From assembly GCA_016508695.1 (NCBI GenBank), contig VNKQ01000007.1, forward strand, positions 1,674,001 through 1,738,000: DNA of 64,000 bases, read 5' to 3'. Positions 22,679-34,515 of this stretch are shown piece by piece. A program made the translations under genes and the position numbers. The notes under the pieces were generated by a model. That model was not told the DNA's origin, searched no databases, and saw nothing but the letters and a program-made list of their open reading frames with translations. Source of the stretch: Hyphodiscus hymeniophilus. Lineage: Eukaryota > Ascomycota > Leotiomycetes > Helotiales > Hyphodiscaceae. The stretch's first letter is position 1. Each line of letters starts with the position of its first letter.

Positions 22679-23826
22679 ATGCCTCAGCTCGTAGGAAAGG
22701 AAATTGGCTCTACCGGCTATGGTTTGATGGGTAGGCACTCCGAGCTGGACACCTCGATTCACATTTACTGATATGGATTGTAGGATTGACATGGCGCCCC
22801 CAACCGCAACCCAAAGAAGCTTCCTTCAAGGCCATGAAGGCGGCTCTCGAAGCTGGATGTAACTTTTGGAACGGGGGCGAAGTATGAACCATGATTCATC
22901 CATTAGCTTGAGCGAGTACTGATAGAGTGTGTCCACAGTTGTATGGTACGGCAGACTTTAACTCCCTCCATCTCCTCGAAGAATACTTCACCAAATACCC
23001 CGAAGATGCAGAAAAGGTCGTTTTATCAATCAAGGGCGGTTTGAACAACATGATGCCAGATGGAAGCCCAGAAGGCGTAAGGAAATCAATGGATAATTGC
23101 CTGAAGATTTTGAATGGGAAGAAGAGTCTGGATATCTTCGAATATGCCAGGGTGGACCCTAAGGTTCCGATTGAGACTACATTGAAGACTTTGGACGAGG
23201 AATATGTCAAGACTGGCAAACTCGGGGCCATTGGACTGTCCGAGGTATCTGCTGCTACGATCGAAAGGGCGATCAAGGTTACAAAGATTGCTGCCGTTGA
23301 AGTGGAGGTGTCGCTGTGGTCAATGGATATATTCCAGAATGGTGTGGCGGAGACTTGTGCGAAGCACGGTATTCCAATTGCTGCGTTCGTATATGTTGCT
23401 TCGTCTGTATTCATCTGCTGACTAGGAATTAGATACTCCCCAATCGGTCGTGGCATGCTATCAGGGGAGATTAAGAAGCCAGAAGACATCCCAGAAGGGG
23501 ACTTCAGAAGGCATATGCCACGTTTCCAGCCCGGAACCTTCGACAAGAATCTTGAGCTGGTCAAGGAGCTGGAGAAGATCGCCAAGCAGAAGGGCTGCAC
23601 ACCCGCTCAACTAGCCATTGGATGGGTTAAGCATTTTTCCGAGAAGGATGGAAACCCGACTATTATCCCCATACCTGGAGCTACGACGGAGGCCCGTATT
23701 TCTGAGAACTCGAAGGACGTTTCATTGACTACTCAAGAGGAGGCTGAGATTAACGAAATTTTGAAGAGCTTCCCTATCGAAGGTGGTAGATATGGGGGTC
23801 CTGGTGCTCAGCTTATGAATGGCTAG
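22679..23826 (+). CDS. Aldo-keto reductase, pyridoxal reductase-like
   Basis: Likely NADPH-dependent reductase; closest in my memory to fungal pyridoxine 4-dehydrogenase/pyridoxal reductase (S. pombe plr1, AKR8), which reduces pyridoxal to pyridoxine. Exons 22679-22730, 22784-22881, 22939-23384 and 23433-23826 give 329 residues, normal for an AKR. Family features are the MGLTWRP start of the barrel, NFWNGGELYG with the active-site tyrosine, GLSEVSA, YSPIGRGML and the cofactor segment PIPGATTEARISEN. Intron 3 has a weak donor (GTTCGT), forced by the AYSPIGRG junction. Other AKRs with this layout use different carbonyls, so the substrate is uncertain. Confidence 0.88.
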
Positions 23827-24376
23827 ACGAATTAGTAGTGCTTTAAACATTTGAGATGACGGTATGATAGACTTTGCTGTGCTCAGGGAAAATGTGTAAT
23901 GTGATGAGAATTCGACATGGACAAAAGTCTCCGAATTGCAGAATCTCTATTTGTTCATCATGGCATGCTGGATGATAATGTAAATGGAGGCGCTTACATC
24001 TGTAGTGTTTTGCAATACATCCTGTATGCTACATGACCTCTGGAGTCTAGCGTTGGGTGCAAAATGTGCTCATCCAAATGGCCTTGACTATGCTAGCCTT
24101 ATGCTCAGTCCCCATGGCATTTGTGCCATAGATCAACCACCAACGTATTGGCAAATTGAACCGATTGTTGTTACCAAATTGACCATCTCCTCATGTCGTT
24201 GCAGTATGGGTGGAAATAGAAAATTCTCGCTCGTAAGATATTTGAGACCTGTCTCCCCCGCAGCGTGACCCACCGGAGTTGGTTTAGCCGACATCCTGCC
24301 GTGGGAGAGAGAGAGCTCCAATGCGCCTGACGTCTGGCTCTTACAAACGAGTGAATACAACAAACTGTTTCAAAAT
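23827..24376. other. Intergenic, aldo-keto reductase to C2H2 gene
   Basis: 550 bp holding the 3' UTR of the reductase and the promoter of the C2H2 gene. Nothing else recognised. Confidence 0.5.
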
Positions 24377-25563
24377 ATGGCTACGATTGATGAATCTCCA
24401 GTGGGCTCGCCGCTCTCCGACCTTTCCTCGGACGCCTTTGATGGAGAAGAAGAACAAGACCATTTCGAAGCAGAAATCGCCATGCCTCCCGCCAAAAGAC
24501 AGAAACGGGGAGATTCCTTAATGCGAGCGTCTCCTACACCCAACGCGCTTGACGATGCTGGTTCAATCTCTTCTGACACCGATGGTGAAATCCCGAACTC
24601 TCCAGCCAACGCCCGCCCTGAGGACGACGATGTTCATGAGCAAGTCACGGTCTGCGCTTGGGTCGACTGTGATGCGGGAGATTTAGGAAATATGGACAGG
24701 CTGGTCGAGCATATCCACAGCGAGCATGTCGAGAACAGACAGGGTCCGAAGCAGTACAATTGCGAGTGGAGCGATTGCAAGACTCGAAACTCGAAAATTC
24801 AAAGCGCGTATGCTTTGAAGTCGCATATGAGAAGTCACACGAAGGAGAAGCCTTTCTATTGCGTGTTGCCAGGTAAATTACCCTCTCAAACCATCAGTAT
24901 ATCTTCTAATGCGTGTCAAAAGAGTGTGATCGAGCTTTCACTCGCTCCGATGCCCTGGCTAAGCACATGCGAACCGTTCACGAGACCGAAGCTCTACGCC
25001 CCTCTGATCCTATTCCGAAGTCCATGCAACCCTTCATCAAGTCACGTCTTCAACCTTCTACAAAGCCCGAACAGCCTCAGAATGGCGCAAATGATCCGTT
25101 GAACGAAATTGCAAACGGCAACAATGACCCTCCTGGATGGACCTCCTCCTTCCCTGCTGAACTCGCATTTACTGCTGAAGAAGAGGCTCGTGGTGCCAAG
25201 GAGCTCTATCGATTGCTGAGAAGACAGGCTCACTGGGCCGAAGAGGAAGGAGAGTCACTGAAGAGACAGTGCGAGCAAGTGGAGGAGTTGAGAAAGATGG
25301 ATTGGCGCGACACGCAGGTGCTCTTGGACCAAGTCATCAGGAACGAGGTTTCTTGGATGGAGCGCCGTCAAGAGGTCATCAAGATGCAGAAGCAACAGCT
25401 ATCACTGGAGTATGAAAGAAAGCGTAAGTCAGGCCAATCAGTGCAAGCCCAGTGGGAAGACGACTACAACGCTCGCATGAAGCAAATGGCAAGCGACCTC
25501 GAACGGGACCGAAACATCTTACAGAGAAACCGGGCCAGTGATGGGGAGATTCAACATCTTTAA
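24377..25563 (+). CDS. C2H2 zinc-finger protein, Iec1-like
   Basis: Exons 24377-24872 and 24923-25563 (50-nt intron, phase 1) give 378 residues. The N-terminus is acidic and Ser/Pro-rich. Three C2H2-type fingers follow: the first is degenerate/GLI-like (CAWVDCDAGDLGNMDRLVEH, HSEH), the second runs CEWSDCKTRNSKIQSAYALK to SHMRSHT, and the third CVLPECDRAFTRSDALAKHM with RTVH. The C-terminal half is a charged coiled coil (EEARGAKELYRLLRRQAHWA onward). Layout and finger order resemble S. pombe Iec1, a zinc-finger subunit of the INO80 chromatin remodeller; I did not verify this. A possible extra 3' exon (25696-25805) would replace the last eight residues. Confidence 0.85.
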
Positions 25564-26261
25564 GGCTTCACATGCTTGAGAGGCCCTACTTCTTTGTTAA
25601 CATGTCTAGCTGCAGAGATATCATCCCTCTATCCTCGTGCCTGCTCTGCTCTGCCGACAGTTTGCCCTTGAATGAACACTGCTAATATTTCAAAGTCAAT
25701 GCCCCAGCAGCAGCATTATCTCCTCCACCAATCGATGAAACTGGCCCGCCTCCGGAAAAACCGGTCGAGGAAGCCGCACAGACGTCTTTGCCTTACGGAA
25801 CCTAAGCATATGGAAAGAGGGGTGGAGATCATATGGCGATGAGGTAATTGCATTTCAGCGGGCCTATAAAATCTGTACAGTAGCACTATTGGACAAATGT
25901 AGAGTAATCCGCGCATCGTGGCTAGATAGCTTTGATGTGAAGCGAGCTTTCGCATTTGGAAGACCAGCACGACCTTTACTTTCCTTCAGCCAATGCCTAC
26001 CATTTCCGTCTTTAGAGATCGTACACACTTTTATGCAAATTTTGACGGGTAGCAACATCTGATATTGGCTTCGACTATGTGTCCTTGGGTCGTAGAGTTG
26101 GGTTTCGTATGTCAAAGACTTCGAGCTCCAAAAAAGATCAACAGTCAATAATTGCTACTAATTGACACTAAAGCGAAGACAGTGGGTGATGGAGATAGTG
26201 TAAAAACGCTATGTCATATCTCCATCTAAACAACAACCTACGTACCCAGCATGACTCACTT
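25564..26261. other. Intergenic, C2H2 to CCCH gene (convergent)
   Basis: About 700 bp. It includes the candidate Pro/Glu/Ala-rich exon at 25696-25805 (see findings). Otherwise 3' UTR sequence; no other gene seen. Confidence 0.5.
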
Positions 26262-27262
26262 TCAATCAAGCAAAGAAGCCTTCAACAGTTTCTCTTTGCC
26301 AACAACCGGCTCGCGTGTCTCCTCGTCCGTCTCACTGCTCTCATCCTCCCAGTTCCTAGCATCTTTCATAGAAGCCCTTTCCATTATGACAGAACCACTG
26401 ACTTGGTTCTTCTGACCTTTCATCTCCTCCTTTACCTTCTCCCCTCTCAATCTAGCAAGGACCTGCTCAGCGACCTCCTCCTTCCGTCCCTCACCCTTAC
26501 CTGCATTCCTCAACCTCTCAGCCCGAACATGTGTAGTACCAAGAGTTTGATCATCGCTGCAGCCTTCTCCTCTACATGCTTTTCGCCCGGAACAGATTCG
26601 GCCCTTGATACGTCGACCCAGGTGAGTCTTGAGCTGGGTAGAGTGGCTGACGAAGAAGCCAGGGTTGAGAGATCGGAACCAGGCGGGCCAGTCGGCGAGT
26701 CCGATGCCTTCGAGACCGGACAGTGTCAGTGGCATGGTATGGCGGTAGCGGCATTGTTGGCCCCATTTGCAATGCCCGTAAGTGCACCAGTGACGACAAG
26801 TTTGCGTCTCCTCGAAGGGACGGGATACGACGCTGCGTAGAGTGGTGGGTGAGGGCTTTGTTCGATAAGGAAGCTTGGCGAGCACTTGCTGAGGATTTCG
26901 AGCAGGCCTGGATTGGGCGGCGCCTGGTTCGTTGACTCTATTCGCAGTGTTATTCCTGTCGTTCATTCATGAGTGTACAGGAGAGCTTACTTGGTGGTCT
27001 TGGCAATATCCGCAGTCACGACCGCTTCCTCCTTAGGTTCAGCAACTCGATAGAATGCTTCGGAGCTACGTTGAATACCAAGATTCAACATGCCGATGGT
27101 GTCTTCGAGATCGAGTGCTCGCGGAACTCCGACCAGATCGATACCAATTGGGAGTTCATCAACTCCAATGAGAGGAACGACTTCGCCACTGGTACGGACG
27201 ATGAAGTAGGCAGGCCATGGCTTGACTTTGTTGGAAGCGGTATTGTGAGGATAGGATGCCAT
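26262..27262 (-). CDS. CCCH zinc-finger protein
   Basis: Minus-strand exons 27262-26991 and 26937-26262 (53-nt intron GTAAGC...AATAG, phase 2) give 315 residues. The first exon encodes a domain of about 90 residues (PAYFIVRTSGEVVPLIGVDE ... GVPRALDLEDTIGMLNLG) that typifies a group of fungal CCCH proteins. The second has one CCCH finger, C-x8-C-x5-C-x3-H, in CRHWCTYGHCKWGQQCRYRH. A basic region and an acidic tail follow. CCCH fingers generally bind RNA, so an RNA-related role is likely but the target is unknown. The second exon alone also starts with an ATG, so an annotation could wrongly split this gene. Confidence 0.85.
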
Positions 27263-27561
27263 GCTGAATCGATCGGTCCGATTTTGAATGGTGTTGTGGG
27301 GAATGAGACTCGTGATTTTCAAACCTGAGCCTAATTTGTGGTGACGAGAAAGACAGCGGACGGTGACTGGGTTCATATAGCCTTTCGAAAACATGTAACT
27401 ATCTCAGACTACAATTGTTTGTCAACTTACTTTCAAGCGGGAAGTAAGTTACTATGGTTTGATTGACAAACTGTCTGCAGAATCTGGGAAGTTACACATG
27501 AATAAGAGCTTCATGGGAAGCACATAGAAAACTTGCGAAGAGGATGGGAAAAGAATTGGTA

Positions 27562-29394
27562 TTATACCTGTTTGACCTCGACACGGATTCGTGCTTCCAA
27601 GCCCTCCACAACGTACCCAACTTGTCTCGTACTGTCCTCGATATTGACTTCTCGTTTCATCCACTCGGCAGTAGCTGCGATCACCGGCTCTCCCGTCCTC
27701 GTGGCCGTCGTGTCATCTTCTTCATCACCGCTACTGACATCCTCCTCCTCTTCATAACCTGCGACGGGATCAAACTCTCCAGTTTCCCATACCAATCGCA
27801 CATGAAGTGGCTTGACGTCAAACAACCTTCCCACAATGCCCTTGACTCGGTAGATGTCAAACCCCTTTGGGATTTCCTTCACCCTCTCGATTGCACTTTT
27901 TTGATCTGGTAGTGTATCTGGTGGCATACAAAAGGTAAACTTGATCAAACGCGCTTCCAAAAAATCGGGGTTGATGGTCTCGGGTCCTTTTCGGATAATG
28001 TCCGGTTTGTCATATTTCTCGCAAAGCTCTACGTAGCGTTTGTGTTGGGACGTTATGGTGTGCTCTTCGCTCTCTGGAACGGATGCAATTTCCTTGCCAA
28101 TCCTCGAGAGGTAAAACATTTCCCCGTTTCTTCGGTCGATATCTGAGATAGGGCTAAAGTTCAACGACTTCAGATTTCCGAGTCGTGCTAGAATAAGCAT
28201 GAAGCCATCATCTACACTCAAAGCCGACCCTTGCGCTTGTGTAATCGTGTCGTAGATAGGATTGTGTTGCAATCGAAGTCCTTTCATGCCAGGGAATGTC
28301 TCGATAAGATTATCAACAAACGTCCAACTACTGACTTGATTGTAGGAAAGATCCACGTATTGTAGCTTGCTACTAAAGACGGGTTGTTCTGAAGTTTCGT
28401 AGTGGCTCGTATAAATCTGATTTCCCTTGAGCAACAGATTTTCGAGGGAGGATAATTGCGAAAGAGGGCTAAGATCTGATAAACTTTTGAAATGGTTGTA
28501 TTCCAAAGTCAAGGAAGTCAAGGTTGAATTTGAAAGCGTTGATTGTAGAACTTCGAGGCCATTCAATGAAAGTGTTAGAGCTTTCAAAGATACGCATTGT
28601 TGTGCGAGCAGGCAAAAGTCATCCCAAGAAAGGAGCATTTCATCGAGCTCCAGTTCCTTCACCCCCGCTAAAGCCTTTGGAGCACATGCCAGCTCATCAG
28701 GGATGACTTGTAATCGATTGCCACTGCGTGGATTATTAACTACGTCTTGAGTTGGCCGCTAGGACACTTACTTTAGCTTCAACGACCGCAGGTGTTCCAA
28801 TTCTCCGCAAATCCGAATAATTTCTTCACAAGATTCAAAGAGATTCCGACTCAGGTCAAGTTCCGCAATCTTGGGACAGACATCTCTGATCCTCCTGTCT
28901 GGTTTCTCCGCGCAGTTGATTTGCAACCCATCCACTAGGACTATCTTCAACTCATGCAATTGGGCAAGCTGAGCTCTAATCTTATCAAAACCAACCTCTT
29001 CGGCAACCTTCTTACTAGAGATCATGATTTGCGCTTCTGTAGTTGCTATCGTTGGGTGGTTTGTCACTCCAGAGGCATACTTTTGGTGGACAGCTTCAAC
29101 GAAGCTTCGTGTCAGATCTGTTGTTCGGGCTGGACGAACAAACGATGCCGCAGTCTTTGAGTGACTTGTACCTGGAAAACATTTAGCATTGGCTTAGTTC
29201 AAATAGCTCTTGAAGTACTTACAGGTGAAATACCGAACCCCTTTATGCTCCCCATCGTGCTTGCCGCGTGACGAGTCGTCCCATTCAACTCCAAGCCATT
29301 CTTTTTCAGTCCCTTCAACTGGGCCAATGTATCGAACAGTACATAATGCAGATGCAAAAGAGATGCGCTGGCCTACGTGATAATTTGGCGGCAT
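27562..29394 (-). CDS. PAC2: Tubulin-folding cofactor E
   Basis: Cofactor that, with TBCC and TBCD, assembles alpha/beta-tubulin heterodimers in the cytosol. Minus-strand exons 29394-29223, 29171-28772 and 28723-27562 give 577 residues. The N-terminal CAP-Gly domain is residues ~5-60, including GPVEGTEKEWLGVEWDDSSR and GKHDG. The middle has about eight leucine-rich repeats (for example IAELDLSRNLFESCEEIIRI, LQYVDLSYNQVSSWTFV). The C-terminal ubiquitin-like domain ends LEARIRVEVKQV. Introns are 51 and 48 nt. It is divergent from SF3A2, with start codons 197 bp apart. Confidence 0.94.
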
Positions 29395-29591
29395 CGCATA
29401 TTGTTGTATTGAGAGCTGCCTTGCAGTAGCAGCAGCCTTTGGTCGAGGCTGAACAGCCGAGCCTTAAATTTTTCCCAATCAAGAAATTCGCCAACGACCT
29501 TGCATCTCTCCTACAGCCTCACCACCTACAGAATCCCCACAAACCGACCTTCTCGAATCCATCACCCTTGAATCACCCCAAGATCTTCAAG
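29395..29591. promoter_or_regulatory. Putative bidirectional promoter, TBCE and SF3A2
   Basis: 197 bp between divergent starts. The SF3A2 frame is open back to an ATG at 29439, but those residues do not belong to the family, so this is more likely leader. Confidence 0.5.
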
Positions 29592-30308
29592 ATGGATTAC
29601 CAAAACCGCGCTGGTTCCAAATTCGGCGGCGGCGGTGTTGCCTCAACCTCAGCAACAAACGCAGACCGTCGCGAACGTCTCCGCAAGCTCGCCCTCGAAA
29701 CCATCGATCTCGACAAAGACCCCTACTTTTTCAAGAACCACGTCGGCTCCTTCGAATGTCGCCTCTGCCTAACGGTCCACCAAAACGATGGCTCTTACCT
29801 CGCACACACGCAAGGTCGCAAGCATCAAACGAACCTCGCGCGCCGCGCCGCCCGCGAGCAGAAGGAGGGAAAAGCCGGTACGGACCCCGTCACCGGTCTG
29901 CCCATCGGGATGGTGGGCGCGCAGATGAGTGTGCGCAAGAATGTGGTTAAGATTGGAAGGCCGGGCTATAAGATCACGAAGACGAGGGATCCGGTCACGA
30001 GGCAGCAGGGCTTGCTATTCCAGTTACAGTATCCGGAGATTTCGCCGGATGTGCAGCCGAAGGTTCGCTTTATGAGTGCATATGAACAGAAGGTCGATGA
30101 TCCGCCGGATAAGACCTTCCAGTATATGTTGGTAGCTGCGGAGCCGTATGAGACTTGTGGGTTCAAATTGCAGGCGAGGGAGGTGGATAGGACGAACGAA
30201 CGGTTTTGGACTTGGTGGGATGCAGATCTGAAGGAGTTTTGGGTGCAGGTCATGTTCAAGACGGAGCGAGAGGAGAGGTATAGTGGTGTACCTGGATTGA
30301 GGAGGTGA
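29592..30308 (+). CDS. PRP11: Splicing factor 3A subunit 2 (Prp11/Sap62)
   Basis: U2 snRNP component needed for branch-site recognition and spliceosome assembly. Intronless, 238 residues, the usual size for the fungal protein. The family start MDYQNRAGSKFGGGGVAS is at 29592. A matrin-type U1-like zinc finger follows (FECRLCLTVHQNDGSYLAHT then GRKH, residues ~52-77), then KIGRPGYKITKTRDP, the GLLFQLQYPEI strand block and the C-terminal ERFWTWWDADLKEFWVQVMF. The long Pro-rich tail of animal SF3A2 is absent, as expected in fungi. Confidence 0.96.
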   Translation: MDYQNRAGSKFGGGGVASTSATNADRRERLRKLALETIDLDKDPYFFKNHVGSFECRLCLTVHQNDGSYLAHTQGRKHQTNLARRAAREQKEGKAGTDPVTGLPIGMVGAQMSVRKNVVKIGRPGYKITKTRDPVTRQQGLLFQLQYPEISPDVQPKVRFMSAYEQKVDDPPDKTFQYMLVAAEPYETCGFKLQAREVDRTNERFWTWWDADLKEFWVQVMFKTEREERYSGVPGLRR

Positions 30309-30881
30309 TAAAGAGGGAAGGAATCTATGGCAGTTATTTCTTTTTAAGATGCTCTGCAGTACGCTTCAGCATATCTGCTGCTCTGAGACTGTAAGATAGC
30401 AGCGAACCTTAATTGGCAGTTGAGAAAGGAACATGGCATCATGGCGTTTAATGGAGTCACAGAATACCAGTCCATCCAAAAAAGCAGTCTTTTACTCGTT
30501 CATTCATTTCATATCTAAGTTCCTGCCCTAGTCTCCGGCCGTCGATCAGAATCTTTGACCCTTGCACTTTGTGCAAAAGGCCTTTGCCCTTCACAGATCA
30601 TTGCCAGATGACAAGAACTAGGTAGCCGCTGTTCAATATAGCATAAGCTCGCTAACGAAAATGCGGTAACGCCATATCTCATAAATCGAGGTGCATTCTG
30701 CAAGCCTCTAAATCAAAATGCAAATGCAATGTAGTACCTATAGAAACGGTCCCATGTGAGTCATAACAAAGATTCGCAAATTTCAAAGCATGTGTTGAAA
30801 CCTGTAACATGCCAAGAGTATAACAGTTAGACACCAGTCCTGGCAACGCGATAGCAGCATCGCTCTTTCGACGGGATGGAA
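30309..30881. other. Intergenic between convergent SF3A2 and COT1-type kinase
   Basis: 573 bp of likely 3' UTR for two convergent genes; no gene seen. Confidence 0.55.
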
Positions 30882-33017
30882 CTATCGGAAGTTGTTGTCG
30901 AATCGCTTGAAAGTATACCCAATAAAGGGCAAGCTCATTTCCGGTGCGTCTTCACGAGTTGTACCGCTGGCAGCGGCGGCAGCAGCTTGAGCCTTGAGAT
31001 GGGTGGCGTTGTCAGTTTGATCAATCTCATCGGTTGGGAAGTATGCCGTATCGACGTTGGAAGAAAGCTTGGGTTCGAATGGTGCACGTATGCGACGTAG
31101 AGACTCAAAATCGACTCCACGAAAGAATTTGTGGTCCTTGATCTCTTCGGCAGAAACTCGCCCCAGACGGTGCTCGGAATCACAAACAAGGCTGTATTGA
31201 AGTCAGGGAGGGTTCTATTAGATCTGGCTTCACAACTTACCTTCGGATCAAGTTCTCTGCTTCAGGTCCCAACTGTACGTCCTCGGGGAAATAAAGAGAT
31301 TGTCGCCAGTTGACGATCTTTCGGTAGGTGTCATGGGCATCTTCAGCACAGAAAGGTGGCCAGCCGACTTGACACTCAAACATAATCGTACCAAGACTCC
31401 ACCAGTCACAGTCGTGCGAGTAGCCGTGACCACCAAAGATCTCAGGAGCAATGTAGTCGGGAGTACCAACAGTTGAATATGCCATAACTCTTCGGGATTT
31501 TCGCCAATCATTGATCACACCACGATTACTAACAGTCAGATTGATCTGATCGAGGTTGACAGAATTGCGATTTGCAGGTCTACTAGACTTTCCTTGAAGG
31601 AGGCCCTGGTAATAGGAATTATCGTGGAGCTTGTGGAAACCAGTTGAGAGACCGAAGTCGGTCAACTTGACGTGGCCACCGCGATCGAGCAGGATATTAT
31701 CAGGTTTGATGTCACTGCAGGTGTCAGTAAGACAATACTTTGTAAACTAGAAAATGATTGTCCGGGTTCGGGGATTTTTTACCGATGAATGAAGCCCAGA
31801 TTATGAACCGCTTCGATTGCCAGAACGATCTCAGCAATGTAGAAGCGAGTGATGTCCTCGGAGAAGATCTCATACTTGATAAGCATGGTCATGAGATCAC
31901 CTCCAGGTAAGAACTCCATCAACATATACAAGAAGTCAGGATCCTGGAATGTGGTATAGAGCTTGACGACCCATGGACTGTCGGACTCGGCAAGAATATC
32001 TCGTTCCGCGCGGACGTGCGCCAGTTGATCCTTCTTGAACATCTCACTCTTGACCAAGGACTTCATGGCGTAGACCTTGCCATCCTGCTTCTTCTGGACC
32101 AGTTTGACTTCACCAAATGCACCCTTGCCAATGATCTTCACAGTGTTATAGTTCTCGGGTCTGTCCTTTGTTCGCAAGAACCGTAGGTACTTGCCTTCCT
32201 GCTTGCCAGAGTTCAGCCAAGTCTGCTCGCGTCTGGATTGAGACTGATTTGGGTCGGCCAACCGCTGTTCCATCTCACTTTGTCTGTAAGGGAATAATTA
32301 GGTCAACTTTTCACTTTCCTAGCACGGAAATAGAGCATTCTCAACACCTCCAAAAGCTTACCTCAAATTACGATCTCTAGCCCGCTTGACACTGTCTTTG
32401 AAAAAATCAGAGGCCATTCTTTCACATTTCTTTTGATTATTCTGTGCCATCGAGCCGTATCTATCAGGATCCCTCGACGGTGCCGTTTGAAACTCGGGCC
32501 AAGCCTGTTGCTGCGGTATCTGAGGGGGCATGGGAGCATTTAGATAGTTTCCGTAGGTGTTCGTAGATTGACCTGGCGCACCAGCAGTTCGAGGCCGTTG
32601 AGCTGGAGAGGGCTGTCGTTGCCCATAAGGGGATTGCCGCCCGCCTCCTCCAAGGTTCTGGTGAGAAAACTGGTGAACGAGCCCGTTCGTAGCATCGTTA
32701 TTGGCAGGAGGTGGTCGTTGTTGGTAGGTAGCCTGCGGGGCTTGAGGAGCTTGCTGGTAACTCGATTGGGGAGGTTGAGCTGGGTAACCAGCAGGGTATG
32801 GATTATTGATGGGAGTGAAGTAGCCAGACGGTGCAAAGCCAGTTGAATATGGTTGTGGCTGAGAGTTTTGAGCGTATGCCTGCTGAGCTCCTTGTCCCTG
32901 GGACGGGAAGATTGGGTTGGGGAATGTCGAGGGAGTGGTAGGATAGTTCTGTCGAGTGTCTTGGGCGAACTTTTCACCCAAGTTCAGGTAGAGCCGATTG
33001 GTGTTGTTGTTCTCCAT
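30882..33017 (-). CDS. cot-1: NDR-family serine/threonine kinase (COT1/Orb6/Cbk1)
   Basis: AGC kinase controlling polarised growth and septation, acting with a MOB2 cofactor. Minus-strand exons 33017-32362, 32283-31783, 31714-31241 and 31191-30882 give 646 residues (N. crassa COT1 is similar in size). The N-terminus is Gln/Pro/Asn-rich. An S100/MOB-binding basic helix is around residues 195-240 (MASDFFKDSVKRARDRNLR). Kinase motifs are GKGAFGEV, the lysine in YAMKSL, HRDIKPDN spanning intron 2, and LTDFGLS. The NDR-specific insert precedes the activation segment (YSTVGTPDYIAPE). The AGC C-tail ends with the hydrophobic motif FIGYTFKRFD. Another in-frame ATG lies seven codons upstream (33038). 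Confidence 0.95.
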
Positions 33018-34515
33018 CTTGCGTGGATGTGTAGTCACCTCTGAGATAGTATGCTTTCAAAGTGACTGAATCTCGTCCCCCAAATATCACAATCGCCTTG
33101 ATTTTCCCGTCGAGTGCGCTGGCAGAAGGTGAAGAGAACACAATGGTCAGTCGCAATTCGGTTTAGTAAAGAAAGCCAAGCAAGCGTGGGATGGCAGGGA
33201 CCGTGGCAGTCTCTCGCACACGGGAGGATTACAATAGGAGGTTGTCGTTTGTCCTTCTCTGGACTGCGACTTGGTGATGGTGAAGAAGTCTAGGGGGAAT
33301 TCGAAGCGAGGAGGTTCTGAGGTACGGAGTAGAAACGGCTAAGCCGGGGATTTCAGGGGAGGCGCCAAGGCTCCGCTCTTCCAACGTCAACAATATTGTA
33401 GCAATACAAATAGTAGTTTTTTGCTTGGAGAAGATACAAGAGATTAAGACCCCTTCTTTCCAAGAACTGACCAGGAATTCTGGCAATTCTGAGAATCAGT
33501 CCAAGGCAGGACACTTATACACAGGGGGCACAAAGCACGGCGTCTAAAAGCCTTCAATCTGCATGCAAATGTACCCCTCTGTCAACAGCCTGTTGATTGA
33601 TCCGAGAATCCTTGACGAGTTGACAGCTGGGAATGCAAGTCCCACGGTCCGCACGTGGGACGAATCATGTTGTGCTTTGGGGCACAGAGAGAACTCCGCG
33701 TCTCATAATAGACTTTTGGTGTCACTCTGGGTCTGTAACATCTCGACATAAAAATATCAAAACTAAACTAGCCTGTGGCTGTTGATTGGACTTTGTAACG
33801 TCGCTCGAAGGGATCTTAGCAACAGCATTAATGAGCTTGGTATACCGAACTTGGAAACGGCAGCCAGGCGAGCCTCAGGGTCTAGGAAAGGAAAGCGATC
33901 CAATCGACCCTTTGCAGAAATGTGATCAAAATGCTGCAGGATTCAGTCCGCGTGCTCTCAGCTGAATCAACGGCTCTGTGCTCTCTTTGATGATCGGAGC
34001 CTTTTGACGTTTCGAAGATTCTACTCCTGCTATCTGGGCACCGTTGCCCTTCCAGGTTGATCAGAACCTCCGAGTGCATACTTCCATTGCCTCTGAGCAG
34101 CTTCTATTTCCAGATGTGAAATGAATCATAAGATATCTGCATTAGATTGGTCAGAGTCTCTCGACAAGCAAAGTTCTATAATTCCCGTGATATATAAACA
34201 CAATAGTCAACTTATGTAGGTTGCGTTGCTGAACCCAAGTTACTGCCATACCGCCTTTGTTCTGCCACCAACCATATCGTATTGCCCATGCAGAATAACC
34301 CCCTGCGAGTGAAGGCGGTGTAACAATAATTTGGGCATGGCTTCCGCAGATAGTTTTTGGAGTCGCCAGTTCAGTGTCGAAGATCATGGCATAGGTTTGT
34401 ATAAAAAGTCTGCCTTCACGCTGAACAAGCGACTTGATCGAACCGAGCTGCCGCTTGAGCCGTCTTTATATCCTGTTTAACCCTGCTGCTAGAGGCAGAG
34501 AAATATTGGAAAACG
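33018..34515. other. Intergenic between divergent COT1-type kinase and TIM54
   Basis: About 1.5 kb without a supported gene. The part next to 33017 should be the kinase's long leader. I found no repeats, tRNA or transposon ends. Confidence 0.5.
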
